Below, one piece after another: positions 1 to 6,749 of a stretch of 13,355 nt of DNA. Both the position numbers and the translations under genes were made by a program. The notes under the pieces are model-generated. The model did not search any database. It was given only the letters and a program-made list of their open reading frames with translations, and was not told where the DNA came from. The stretch comes from JBGSYJ01 sp041750915 (lineage in GTDB: Bacteria; Acidobacteriota; Thermoanaerobaculia; Gp7-AA8), in the NCBI GenBank assembly GCA_041750915.1, contig JBGSYJ010000398.1:1-13355 (forward strand). The letters are read 5' to 3'. Positions within the stretch are counted from its first letter, which is position 1. The number at the start of each line of letters is the position of its first letter.

Positions 1-12
1 CTCCGTTCCTGC

Positions 13-18
13 TACCCT
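13..18 (+). promoter_or_regulatory. Putative leaderless -10 element of glmM
   Basis: The hexamer TACCCT fits TANNNT and is followed by 7 nt and then the glmM ATG. No Shine-Dalgarno sequence is visible in the 25 bases before the start. The spacing would put transcription initiation at or next to the start codon. The -35 region lies off the window. The same arrangement occurs before four other genes here. Confidence 0.35.
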
Positions 19-25
19 ATCGCCG

Positions 26-1369
26 ATGAGATCCCTATTCGGTACAGATGGCATTCGCGCACGCGCTGATGAGTTTCCCCTTGATGCAGCGACGATGTTT
101 GCACTGGGAGAAGCGCTCGCGCACAGGCTCGACGCTGAGCAGCATCCTTTGATTCTCCTGGGCATGGACACTCGTGAGTCGGGTCCGCGCATCGCTCACG
201 CGTTGATCGCCGGCATCGAGGCGGGCGGTGGGCGATCTGCGTTCATCGGCGTCGTCCCGACTCCAGCTGTTGCCTATCTCTGCCGGACTTCCAGCGCTGC
301 CGCCGGTATCTCCATCTCCGCCTCGCACAATCCCTTCGAAGACAACGGAGTGAAGGTGTTCGGCGGAGACGGAATGAAGCTGTCGGACATTCTGGAAAAG
401 CAGATCGAGGAAGAGTTGCTCGCTCTGAGGCGAGAGGGGCTGACGGTCGACGACACTCCCCTCGACGAAGATCCCGCGTTGATTGGCAAGTATGAAGACT
501 TCCTCGTTGGCGGCCTTCCTACCGGCGCGTTGAAAGGCCAGCGCGTCGTTCTCGATACGGGTCACGGCGCCGCCTTTCGCATTGGCCCCGACGTGTTCCG
601 CAGGGCAGGCGCCGAAGTGACGGTGGTGAATGCCGATCCGACCGGCAGGAACATCAATGAGATGTCGGGTGCTCTCCATCCGGAAGGCCTTGCTGATGTC
701 GTTCGTGAGAAGGGCGCACACCTCGGCATTGCGTTTGACGGAGACGCTGATCGCGCCATTTTTGTCGACGATCAGGGAGCGGTGCGCAACGGTGACGAGA
801 TCCTCTTTCTCTGGGCGTTGCGGGAGAAGGCCGAAGGAAAACTCAAAGGCGACACCGTGGTCGCCACGGTCATGTCGAACCTCGGGTTCGAAAAGCAGCT
901 CGAGGCCGAAGGTATCCGGCTCCTGCGGGCCGGTGTCGGTGACAAGTACGTGCTGGAAATGATGATCGAGAACGGCGCGCTTCTTGGCGGCGAGCAGTCC
1001 GGGCACATCATCGACCTGCTCGTCCATACCACGGGTGACGGTCTGCACACCGGGCTCATGGTCAGCCAGCTGCTGCATGACTCGAAGAGACCGTTCTCAA
1101 GACTCCGCACCTTCGAGCCGATGCCCCAGGTTCTGCTGAACCTCAGGGTCAGCTCCAAGCCTCCGATCGAGTCTCTCGAAAACTACCCCCGAGTGGCCGC
1201 GGAGTGCGAGACAGCCCTCGATGGTCGGGGCCGGATCCTCGTTCGCTACTCCGGGACCGAAAACCTGGTCAGAGTCATGGTCGAGGGTGAATCGGACGAG
1301 GAAATCCGCGAGATCGCCGGCCGTCTGCAGGACGCGCTGCGCTCGGAGATCGGGTGTGAGGAGGTATGA
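26..1369 (+). CDS. glmM: Phosphoglucosamine mutase GlmM
   Basis: This enzyme interconverts glucosamine-6-phosphate and glucosamine-1-phosphate in the cytoplasm, the step before UDP-GlcNAc synthesis for peptidoglycan and lipopolysaccharide. The 447-residue length is normal for the family. The N-terminus has the FGTDGIR motif. The phosphoserine loop ISASHNP is at residues 97-103, with Ser100 as the expected phosphorylated serine. The metal-binding loop DGDADR is at 238-243. The sugar-binding loop GEQSGH is at 322-327. The phosphate-binding RYSGTE is at 407-412. The EQSGH and RYSGTE combination separates GlmM from phosphomannomutase-like relatives. All catalytic loops look intact. The ATG at 26 is preferred because the protein begins directly with the conserved MRSLFGTDGIR segment. 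There is no Shine-Dalgarno sequence, and a TANNNT hexamer sits 7 nt upstream. No operon partner is visible: the next gene starts 231 bp away with its own promoter. Confidence 0.97.
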   Translation: MRSLFGTDGIRARADEFPLDAATMFALGEALAHRLDAEQHPLILLGMDTRESGPRIAHALIAGIEAGGGRSAFIGVVPTPAVAYLCRTSSAAAGISISASHNPFEDNGVKVFGGDGMKLSDILEKQIEEELLALRREGLTVDDTPLDEDPALIGKYEDFLVGGLPTGALKGQRVVLDTGHGAAFRIGPDVFRRAGAEVTVVNADPTGRNINEMSGALHPEGLADVVREKGAHLGIAFDGDADRAIFVDDQGAVRNGDEILFLWALREKAEGKLKGDTVVATVMSNLGFEKQLEAEGIRLLRAGVGDKYVLEMMIENGALLGGEQSGHIIDLLVHTTGDGLHTGLMVSQLLHDSKRPFSRLRTFEPMPQVLLNLRVSSKPPIESLENYPRVAAECETALDGRGRILVRYSGTENLVRVMVEGESDEEIREIAGRLQDALRSEIGCEEV

Positions 1370-1375
1370 GCCAAG

Positions 1376-1455
1376 TGTCATCCTGAGCGCAGCGAAGGAT
1401 CTTCTTGCGGGGATCGAGCGTCGCAAGAAGATCCTTCGCTGCGCTCAGGATGACA
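1376..1455. repeat. 80-nt palindromic intergenic repeat (REP-like)
   Basis: Two perfectly complementary 34-nt arms (1376-1409 and 1422-1455) flank a 12-nt loop. The outer end reads GTCATCCTGAGCGCAGCGAA on both strands. From memory, this 'CATCCTGAGCGCAGCGAAGGATC' type of sequence is a widespread dispersed palindrome in Acidobacteriota and other GC-rich genomes; this cannot be checked here. It begins 7 nt after the glmM stop, so its transcript would form a very stable hairpin at the mRNA end. It has no U-tract, so it is not a canonical terminator. A 13-nt match to its end (GCTCAGGATGACA) recurs at 5934-5946. Confidence 0.85.
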
Positions 1456-1538
1456 AGTCCGTCAGGTCCTCGGGTCTGCGGTTGGGTTCAACCCGGATTT
1501 TCATTTCCCACAAACCGCTGGCTTATGACGCGCTCGGT

Positions 1539-1547
1539 TGGTATATT
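1539..1547 (+). promoter_or_regulatory. Extended -10 promoter for the Lys/Ala-rich protein gene
   Basis: The string TGGTATATT matches an extended -10 (TGn followed by a TATAAT-like hexamer at 1542-1547). It lies in a locally AT-rich stretch, 53 nt before the next ATG. The -35 position is weak, as is usual for extended -10 promoters. Transcription would start near 1554 and leave a leader of about 45 nt that includes the Shine-Dalgarno sequence. Confidence 0.45.
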
Positions 1548-1588
1548 GCGCCATTCTTTGCCCCGGTCAGGGCTGAGATTACAGGATT

Positions 1589-1595
1589 GGTGGAG
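1589..1595 (+). promoter_or_regulatory. Shine-Dalgarno site
   Basis: GGTGGAG lies 5 nt before the ATG at 1601, a normal purine-rich site and spacing. It fixes the start and contrasts with the genes here that lack such a site. Confidence 0.6.
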
Positions 1596-1600
1596 ACGAT

Positions 1601-2767
1601 ATGCCGACCGTGAAGGTCAAGAAGTCGGGTGGTGCATCGCCTTCGAAAAAGAAGGCAACGGCTCCGGCCCGAAAAGCTCGGGCGACTAAACCATTGAAAT
1701 CAAACAAGAAAGCTTCCGTCCGGAAGCCAGCTTCCAAGTCGCGTCCAGCAGCGGCGAAACCCAAAGCGCCAGTCCGAAAGCCAGTCGGGAAGAAGAAGTC
1801 CCCCCGAAAGTCTGCCAGCAAGCTGAGTCAACGGGCCGCGGCAAAGGCGGTTCCGCGCCGCGCCTCAAAGGCCGTGAAGAAACTCGTCAAGAAGGCCGCT
1901 GTGGCAGCGAAAGCTGCGACCAGGCGGGTCACGAAGGCGAAGTCGTCCGCGAGGACCTCAGAGCGCAAGACTCTGCCGAAACGGCTAACTGCCGCAAAAC
2001 CGGCTGTGCCTGCCCGTCGTGCCGCCGCAAAGCAGGCCGGTCGTCCCAAAGTCACCGCTTCAAAGGGTTCCACCCAATCGCGTTCCCGCGTCGCTGCGAT
2101 CCCGGAAGCAAAGACCAGGAAGCCGGCGGCCCCCGCCGTTGCGACGAAACCGGCCGAGAAAAAGCCGATTCAGGAAAAGCCCAAACCGGCCCCGAAGAAA
2201 GCGCCTGCCCCCCGTGGCACCCGACGTTCTCGCTCACGAGTCTCGGCGTCCGACGGTCCGATGGCGAACTGGCTGACTCCTGAGAACAGACCGCGCCCCT
2301 CCTCGTTCATTCCCGCACCTCCACGTGCCGAATCACCTTCTCTCGTAGCGGCACCGCCGGCATCGTCTGATCGCCTCGTGCATCCGGAATCTGTCGAGGA
2401 ACATGACCCCGGAATGCGCAGCTTTCCGGTGCGGGTCGACATCGAACAGAGCGCGGGAAGGATTTACGTCGTGACGAATCCCGAGCAGCTTTCTCTACGC
2501 GTCGGTGAAGGCGTGGAGTGGGATTTCCGATACTTCGGTGGCGCCGACGCGATCGTCGAGGAGGTCATCATCGATCTCGACAAGCCGAGCCCGTTTTCGA
2601 AGACCACGTTCAAGTCCCTCAAGCCCGGCAGCGCGCGACCTCACCGACAGCTTTCGGGTCCGGTGGCTCCCTCCGCGGCCGGCAAGCGCTTCCAGTACAC
2701 GATCCGCTGCCTGAATCTGATCAAGCGTGAAGTCGGGACCGGCAAACCGTATCTGGTCGTGAGCTAG
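1601..2767 (+). CDS. Histone H1-like Lys/Ala/Pro-rich protein with a C-terminal domain of unknown function
   Basis: The 388-residue protein has two clearly different parts. Residues 1-215 are extremely basic and low in complexity, rich in Lys, Ala, Pro, Arg and Ser, with no Asp or Glu before residue 121. They resemble the tails of bacterial histone H1-like and Lys-rich nucleoid proteins, and there is an AT-hook-like GRP core at 148-150. Residues 216-274 are a Pro/Ser-rich linker. Residues 275-388 form a compact domain with balanced charge and alternating hydrophobic strands (RIYVVTN, LSLRVGEGVEWDFRY, FQYTIRCLNL, KPYLVVS), which suggests a beta-sandwich. I do not recognise this domain. It has no signal peptide or membrane segment, so a cytoplasmic or nucleoid location is likely. 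Nucleic-acid binding by the tail is an inference from composition. The start is supported by a good Shine-Dalgarno sequence, and the gene stands alone between glmM and the convergent ppc. Confidence 0.85.
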   Translation: MPTVKVKKSGGASPSKKKATAPARKARATKPLKSNKKASVRKPASKSRPAAAKPKAPVRKPVGKKKSPRKSASKLSQRAAAKAVPRRASKAVKKLVKKAAVAAKAATRRVTKAKSSARTSERKTLPKRLTAAKPAVPARRAAAKQAGRPKVTASKGSTQSRSRVAAIPEAKTRKPAAPAVATKPAEKKPIQEKPKPAPKKAPAPRGTRRSRSRVSASDGPMANWLTPENRPRPSSFIPAPPRAESPSLVAAPPASSDRLVHPESVEEHDPGMRSFPVRVDIEQSAGRIYVVTNPEQLSLRVGEGVEWDFRYFGGADAIVEEVIIDLDKPSPFSKTTFKSLKPGSARPHRQLSGPVAPSAAGKRFQYTIRCLNLIKREVGTGKPYLVVS

Positions 2768-2794
2768 TAAGTATCGACCGGCTATCCTCACGGC

Positions 2795-2812
2795 CCGTTG
2801 CCGTTGCCGTTG
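2795..2812. repeat. Short hexanucleotide run (CCGTTG)3
   Basis: Three perfect CCGTTG units in the same orientation as the longer run at 2847-2906, separated from it by 34 nt of non-repeat sequence. Confidence 0.85.
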
Positions 2813-2845
2813 CTCGTCGGCCTGCCGTGGACGGCGCATCGTAAC

Positions 2846-2906
<61 letters not shown>

Positions 2907-3049
2907 CGCACGTCGCCGTCGCCGAAAAGAATGGTGGCCCGCGACAGGCGAAGCCCAGTGACCGGCCAGGCAAGACCGAAGCTTTCAGCACCCGGATCGG
3001 ATCAAGGATTCACGTTCCGCTAGTCGTGCTGGTCGAGAGATGCTCTTTT

Positions 3050-3128
<79 letters not shown>

Positions 3129-3144
3129 CGAGCGACGAGCGACC

Positions 3145-5817
3145 TTACCCCGTGTTGCGCATCCCGGCCGAAATCCCATTCACCGTCACGACAAAAGCGC
3201 CGCGCAGTTTGTCGTCCCCATCTTTCCGGTACCTTCGAAGAACTTCCGCCTGCACCAGATTGATCGGGTCGACGTACGGATTTCTCACGTCGATCGACCG
3301 GCGGAGCACGGGATTCGATTCGAGAAGCTGCTGATGACCGGTGACCTCGCGGACCAGCCCGGAGGTCCGGTCGAGCTCGGAGCGGAGCTCGCGCCCGATC
3401 TCCCACAGCTCCTCCGGGACGAGCAGCCTTTCATAGTGCGCGGCAATCGCCGGCTCCGCCTTCGCCAGCACCATCTCCATCAACTCGATCATCGAGCGGA
3501 AGAACGGCCAGTCCCGATACATCACATGCACGATTCGATCGTCTTCAGCCGCCTCGATCGCAGCTGCGAGACCGAGCCACGACGGAAGAAGCAGCCTGCA
3601 CTGCGTCCATGCGAACTGCCACGGGATTGCGCGGAGTGATTCGACACCGGACTTCGATCCCGCCCGGCGCGCAGGACGGCTGCCGATGTTCAGTTCGCCG
3701 AGCTCGACCTCCGGCGTTGCGTATCTGAAATACTCGACGAATCGGGGAGTGTCATAGACCATGCTCCGGTACCTCTCGCGCGAGCCGGCCGACATCGTCT
3801 CAATTGTTTCTCGCCACTCCGGCCGCGGAGCATCAGTCGGCGCAAGTGTCGCGTCGAGCGTTGCAGTGGTGTAGATCTCGAGCGTTCTCAGCGCAATGCC
3901 CGCCAGCCCGAATTCAGCCTGAATCATCTCCCCCTGGACCGTGACGCGAAGTCTTCCATCGATCGAGCCGGGAGGCTGCGACGCGATTGCCAGGTACGTC
4001 GGACCGCCCCCTCGCCCCACGCTCCCGCCTCGGCCATGGAAAAGAGTCAACTGGACGCCTTCCGCCCGACAGACATCAACGAGCTTCTCCTGAGCCTTGT
4101 AAAGCTCCCAGGCAGCGGCGAAGCGTCCCGAGTCTTTGGAAGAATCGGAATAGCCCACCATGATTTCCTGTCTGTTGTCGATCGAGTTCCGGTACGGCTC
4201 GATGCTCAGCAGACTCTCCACGGTCGTAGCCGCCCGCTGCAGATCATCGACCGTTTCGAACAGAGGCACGATTCGAAGCGGGCGAGGGACATTCGTTTCT
4301 TTCTGAAGAAGGGCAACTGCGAGAACGTCAGACGGTTGGCTCGCCATCGTGATGACGTAAGCTCCCAGCGATTCCGCAGGGATCATCGAGATCGCATGGA
4401 ACGTTTCGAGAACATCCCGGTCGTCTTCATTGAGTTTCAGATCAGGTGGAATGAGCGGACGGCGCGACCGAAGCTCGGCGGCGAGGAACTGCTGTCGCTG
4501 CTCCTCGTCCCATTCTGCGTAGCTGCCGATCCCGAGCTCGAGAGTGATCGCATCGAGCAACGCCGTGTGCCGCGCCGAGTCCTGACGGATGTCGAGGCGG
4601 ACGAGCGTGAGACCGAAGCACCTGACCCGGCGGATCAAATCGAGCAGCCGTCCTTCTGCGATGAGGCTATTCCCCGTTTCATGCAGCGAGCGATAGCAGA
4701 GGTTGAGCGGCTCGAGAAGCTCATCGACCGCCGCGTATGGCGAAGGCCTGCCGCTGCTCGAGTCGACCCGCGGCCACTGCTTCCATCCCGGCGGAGTTCG
4801 CAATGCGCGGTCGAGTGTGCGGATGGTTGCAGTGAGGCGATCGCGCACGATCCGAAGCAGCGCGCGGTACGGCTCATGGGTCTCGACGCCCAGCTCCTCG
4901 TTCAGCTCCGCAGAACCGGAGGCCATCGACAGGACCGAGCGAAGCGTGTCGATCTCGCGGAGATACAAGTTCGCAGCCGCCCATCGGGAGAGCAGACATG
5001 CCTTGCCAGTCACCTCCGGTGTGACGTTTGGGTTGCCGTCGCGATCTCCGCCGATCCACGAACCGAACTTCACCGGAATCGTCTCGATCGGTAACGACCG
5101 ACCCGTATGCTTCTTCAGCGCTCGATCGAGTGTTCGCATGTACTGCGGAAGTGCGTCCCAGAGAGTCTGCTCGAATACGAACAGGCCGCCCTTCACCTCA
5201 TCGAGCGGATCCGGCTTCGAATGACGCACCTCGTCGGTTTCCCATGCCGCGATCACCTCGCGCTGAAGCGCCTCTTCGACCTCATCGCGTTCCGGAGCCG
5301 TCAGATCGTCGTGATCGCTACGCGCAAGAAGGTCCGCAATGCGCCCATGCTTCTGCAGCAGCGTCCTTCGGACGACCTCGGTCGGGTGTGCGGTCAGTAC
5401 GAGCTCGACACAGAACGTCGTGACTGAGTCGAAGAGCTGATCACTGCTGATGCCCTGATCGCGCAGCCTTCCGAAGACTTCATCGCAGGAGCCCTCCTGC
5501 GGCTGAGCGTCGGGATCACGCTGGTAGTCGCGGCGTCGCCGCACGCGATGATGCTGTTCGGCAATGTTCGCAAGATTGAGAAAGTGCGAAAACGCGCGCG
5601 CCACCGGCAGCGCCTCTTCAGCGGGCATCGCGGCAAGAAGCTCCGCGAGGTTTTCGAAATCGTGCTCACTGCCCGCCCGCCCGCTCTTCGACAGCGCCCG
5701 CACCCGTTCCACCACTTCGAACAGCTCATGGCTCTCCTGCGAGCGCAACGTCTTGCCGAGAAGATCGCCGAGCAGGTGAATGTCATCTCGAAGAGGCTTG
5801 TGGGGATCGTCAGACAT
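3145..5817 (-). CDS. ppc: Phosphoenolpyruvate carboxylase
   Basis: This enzyme carboxylates phosphoenolpyruvate with bicarbonate to oxaloacetate, replenishing the citric acid cycle in the cytoplasm. At 890 residues it is close to the E. coli enzyme. Signatures are VLTAHPTE with catalytic His144; GSWIGGDRDGNPNVT at 252-266; GYSDSSKD at 555-562; the FHGRGGSVGRGG loop at 593-604; QGEM at 628-631; and the carboxy-terminal GMRNTG. Residues matching the E. coli aspartate-inhibition site appear conserved (Lys786, Arg845, Asn888 and the GRGG arginine Arg602), so feedback inhibition by aspartate is plausible. The ATG at 5817 is chosen because the N-terminus aligns naturally (LRDDIHLLGDLLG). It lacks a Shine-Dalgarno sequence but has TAGACT 6 nt upstream. 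The gene is monocistronic here, convergent with the Lys-rich gene and divergent from the Uma2 gene. Confidence 0.97.
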   Translation of the reverse strand: MSDDPHKPLRDDIHLLGDLLGKTLRSQESHELFEVVERVRALSKSGRAGSEHDFENLAELLAAMPAEEALPVARAFSHFLNLANIAEQHHRVRRRRDYQRDPDAQPQEGSCDEVFGRLRDQGISSDQLFDSVTTFCVELVLTAHPTEVVRRTLLQKHGRIADLLARSDHDDLTAPERDEVEEALQREVIAAWETDEVRHSKPDPLDEVKGGLFVFEQTLWDALPQYMRTLDRALKKHTGRSLPIETIPVKFGSWIGGDRDGNPNVTPEVTGKACLLSRWAAANLYLREIDTLRSVLSMASGSAELNEELGVETHEPYRALLRIVRDRLTATIRTLDRALRTPPGWKQWPRVDSSSGRPSPYAAVDELLEPLNLCYRSLHETGNSLIAEGRLLDLIRRVRCFGLTLVRLDIRQDSARHTALLDAITLELGIGSYAEWDEEQRQQFLAAELRSRRPLIPPDLKLNEDDRDVLETFHAISMIPAESLGAYVITMASQPSDVLAVALLQKETNVPRPLRIVPLFETVDDLQRAATTVESLLSIEPYRNSIDNRQEIMVGYSDSSKDSGRFAAAWELYKAQEKLVDVCRAEGVQLTLFHGRGGSVGRGGGPTYLAIASQPPGSIDGRLRVTVQGEMIQAEFGLAGIALRTLEIYTTATLDATLAPTDAPRPEWRETIETMSAGSRERYRSMVYDTPRFVEYFRYATPEVELGELNIGSRPARRAGSKSGVESLRAIPWQFAWTQCRLLLPSWLGLAAAIEAAEDDRIVHVMYRDWPFFRSMIELMEMVLAKAEPAIAAHYERLLVPEELWEIGRELRSELDRTSGLVREVTGHQQLLESNPVLRRSIDVRNPYVDPINLVQAEVLRRYRKDGDDKLRGAFVVTVNGISAGMRNTG

Positions 5818-5823
5818 CGGGCA

Positions 5824-5829
5824 AGTCTA
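5824..5829 (-). promoter_or_regulatory. Putative leaderless -10 element of ppc
   Basis: On the minus strand TAGACT (TANNNT) is followed by 6 nt and then the ppc ATG. This spacing would make the A of the start codon the transcription start. No purine-rich Shine-Dalgarno sequence occurs between the hexamer and the start. No good TTGACA-like -35 is visible at 16-18 nt. Confidence 0.4.
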
Positions 5830-5850
5830 CTACCTGAAGAACGATGAACC

Positions 5851-5883
5851 GCCACATGTGGCAGGGCCTTCCCAGGCCCTGCC
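5851..5883. repeat. Two overlapping palindromes upstream of ppc
   Basis: GCCACATGTGGC (5851-5862) is a perfect 12-bp palindrome. It overlaps by three bases a second inverted repeat with 10-bp arms GGCAGGGCCT (5860-5869) and AGGCCCTGCC (5874-5883) around a 4-nt loop. On the plus strand TTTT follows the second hairpin, which superficially resembles a terminator, but no plus-strand gene ends here. The pair sits 34-66 bp upstream of the ppc start. It may be a dispersed REP-like repeat or an operator; the sequence alone does not decide. Confidence 0.7.
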
Positions 5884-5933
5884 TTTTCGAGCAGTGAATC
5901 TGTACGACACCCGGAGCCTGCACGATTCATGGT

Positions 5934-5946
5934 GCTCAGGATGACA
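5934..5946 (+). repeat. Half-copy of the 1376-1455 palindrome
   Basis: GCTCAGGATGACA repeats exactly the terminal 13 nt of the right arm of the large palindrome (1443-1455). The sequence before it (GATTCATGGT) is only loosely similar, as expected for a decayed or truncated copy. It lies 29 bp upstream of the segment shared with the second Uma2 locus. Confidence 0.5.
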
Positions 5947-5983
5947 CTAGTCTCATTTAGCCCCCGACCCCGCGATTCCGAGG

Positions 5984-5989
5984 TAGCAT
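5984..5989 (+). promoter_or_regulatory. Putative leaderless -10 element of the first Uma2 gene
   Basis: TAGCAT (TANNNT) is followed by 6 nt and the ATG at 5996. It lies inside the 18-nt string ttccgaggtagcattctc (5976-5993), which is repeated exactly before the second Uma2 gene (9933-9950), although the sequence just upstream differs between the loci. The GAGG in this string is 12 nt from the start, too far for a normal Shine-Dalgarno interaction. Confidence 0.45.
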
Positions 5990-5995
5990 TCTCGT

Positions 5996-6547
5996 ATGAG
6001 CGGCAAGCGGGGAGCGATTTATGAGGATCTGCTCGCAGTCCCGGAGCACAAGGTTGCGGAGATCGTGGAAGGCGATCTCTTCGCGTCGCCGCGACCGAGA
6101 ATCCGGCACGCGAGGGTCGGGACCGCTCTGGTCGGCGCGCTTTATGACCAGTTCGACCGCGGACTGAGCGGTCCGGGAGGGTGGTGGATTCTGTACGAGC
6201 CCGAACTGCATCTCGGCGGCGACATTCTCGTCCCCGACATTGCAGGGTGGCGCCACGAGACGATCGAGGTGCTACCTGATGATCCGGCGTTCACCGTGGC
6301 CCCCGACTGGGTTTGCGAGATCCTCTCGCCTTCCACTTTCGAGCTCGATCATCAACGAAAGTGTCCCGCGTACGCCCGGAATCATGTGACCTGGCTCTGG
6401 CTGATCGATCCTGGCGAGCGCACGCTCGACGTATATCACCGCGACGGCAAACGGTGGGCGAAATCCGAATCGCATCGGGCGGACGACCGAGTGCATGCCG
6501 AGCCGTTCGAAGCCGCGGAGCTCGATCTGTCGCTGCTCTGGCCGTAA
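5996..6547 (+). CDS. Uma2 family putative PD-(D/E)XK endonuclease, copy 1
   Basis: The 183-residue protein belongs to the Uma2 (formerly DUF820) family, which adopts a restriction-endonuclease-like fold; its biological role is not established. The expected core is present. The sequence VPDI at about residues 79-82 supplies the Asp, EILSPST at about 108-114 supplies the Glu, and the Lys-containing RKCPAY follows. The family-typical WLWLIDP strand comes next. All catalytic positions therefore appear intact. There is no signal peptide or membrane segment. It is about three quarters identical by hand count to the protein at 9953-10504, with matching ends (LDLSLLWP). The start is set by the shared upstream string and by the paralogue's start at the same position. 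The next gene, for the large secreted protein, begins 202 bp downstream with its own Shine-Dalgarno sequence, so a functional link is not implied. Confidence 0.9.
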   Translation: MSGKRGAIYEDLLAVPEHKVAEIVEGDLFASPRPRIRHARVGTALVGALYDQFDRGLSGPGGWWILYEPELHLGGDILVPDIAGWRHETIEVLPDDPAFTVAPDWVCEILSPSTFELDHQRKCPAYARNHVTWLWLIDPGERTLDVYHRDGKRWAKSESHRADDRVHAEPFEAAELDLSLLWP

Positions 6548-6553
6548 ACGCGG

Positions 6554-6572
6554 TCAGCCTCGCTCGAATGCT
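6554..6572 (-). pseudogene. Tail remnant of the 68-residue partner gene
   Basis: The 19 nt tcagcctcgctcgaatgct differs at one position from 10515-10533, which encode the last codons and stop of the small partner gene downstream of the second Uma2 gene. Read on the minus strand this copy gives Ala-Phe-Glu-Arg-Gly-stop, against Ala-Leu-Glu-Arg-Gly-stop in the intact gene. Similarity ends immediately beyond. I interpret it as the surviving edge of a duplicated block. The match is short, so chance or purely flanking homology is possible. Confidence 0.4.
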
Positions 6573-6590
6573 GCCCCTGGGTCGCGTGGA

Positions 6591-6622
6591 GATTCTCAAT
6601 TTTTGTAGTAAGTTGAATTCAT
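6591..6622 (+). promoter_or_regulatory. AT-rich island, possible promoter of the secreted protein gene
   Basis: A distinctly AT-rich stretch (including aatttttgtagtaagttgaattc) interrupts GC-rich sequence about 130-160 nt upstream of the secreted protein's ATG. TAAGTT at 6609-6614 could serve as a -10, but no matching -35 is evident. The call rests on base composition and position only. Confidence 0.25.
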
Positions 6623-6737
6623 CCCCCATGCCGGTGGGAGGCAGTCTCTAGTTTCGAGCCGGAGGCCGACGATCGCTGTGGTGTTGGCTCAGCCACACTG
6701 CTCGGGGTGGAATCGACAATCACGCGACACCCTGCGC

Positions 6738-6743
6738 GAGGAG
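6738..6743 (+). promoter_or_regulatory. Shine-Dalgarno site fixing the secreted protein start
   Basis: GAGGAG is 6 nt before the ATG at 6750. That ATG opens a typical signal peptide. The longer frame beginning at the GTG at 6678 has no such site and would bury the signal peptide 24 residues inside the protein. Confidence 0.7.
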
Positions 6744-6749
6744 CATCAA

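Noticed and set aside
4036..5094. 352-codon plus-strand frame opposite ppc
   Set aside because: It is antisense to a fully conserved phosphoenolpyruvate carboxylase. Its composition is typical of a GC-rich shadow frame.
5860..5887. Rho-independent terminator (10-bp stem followed by TTTT) on the plus strand
   Set aside because: No plus-strand gene ends upstream; the preceding 2.7 kb is ppc on the other strand. A repeat or operator is more likely.
6678..6749. GTG-initiated extension of the secreted protein
   Set aside because: It would place the signal peptide internally, whereas the ATG at 6750 has a good GAGGAG 6 nt upstream.
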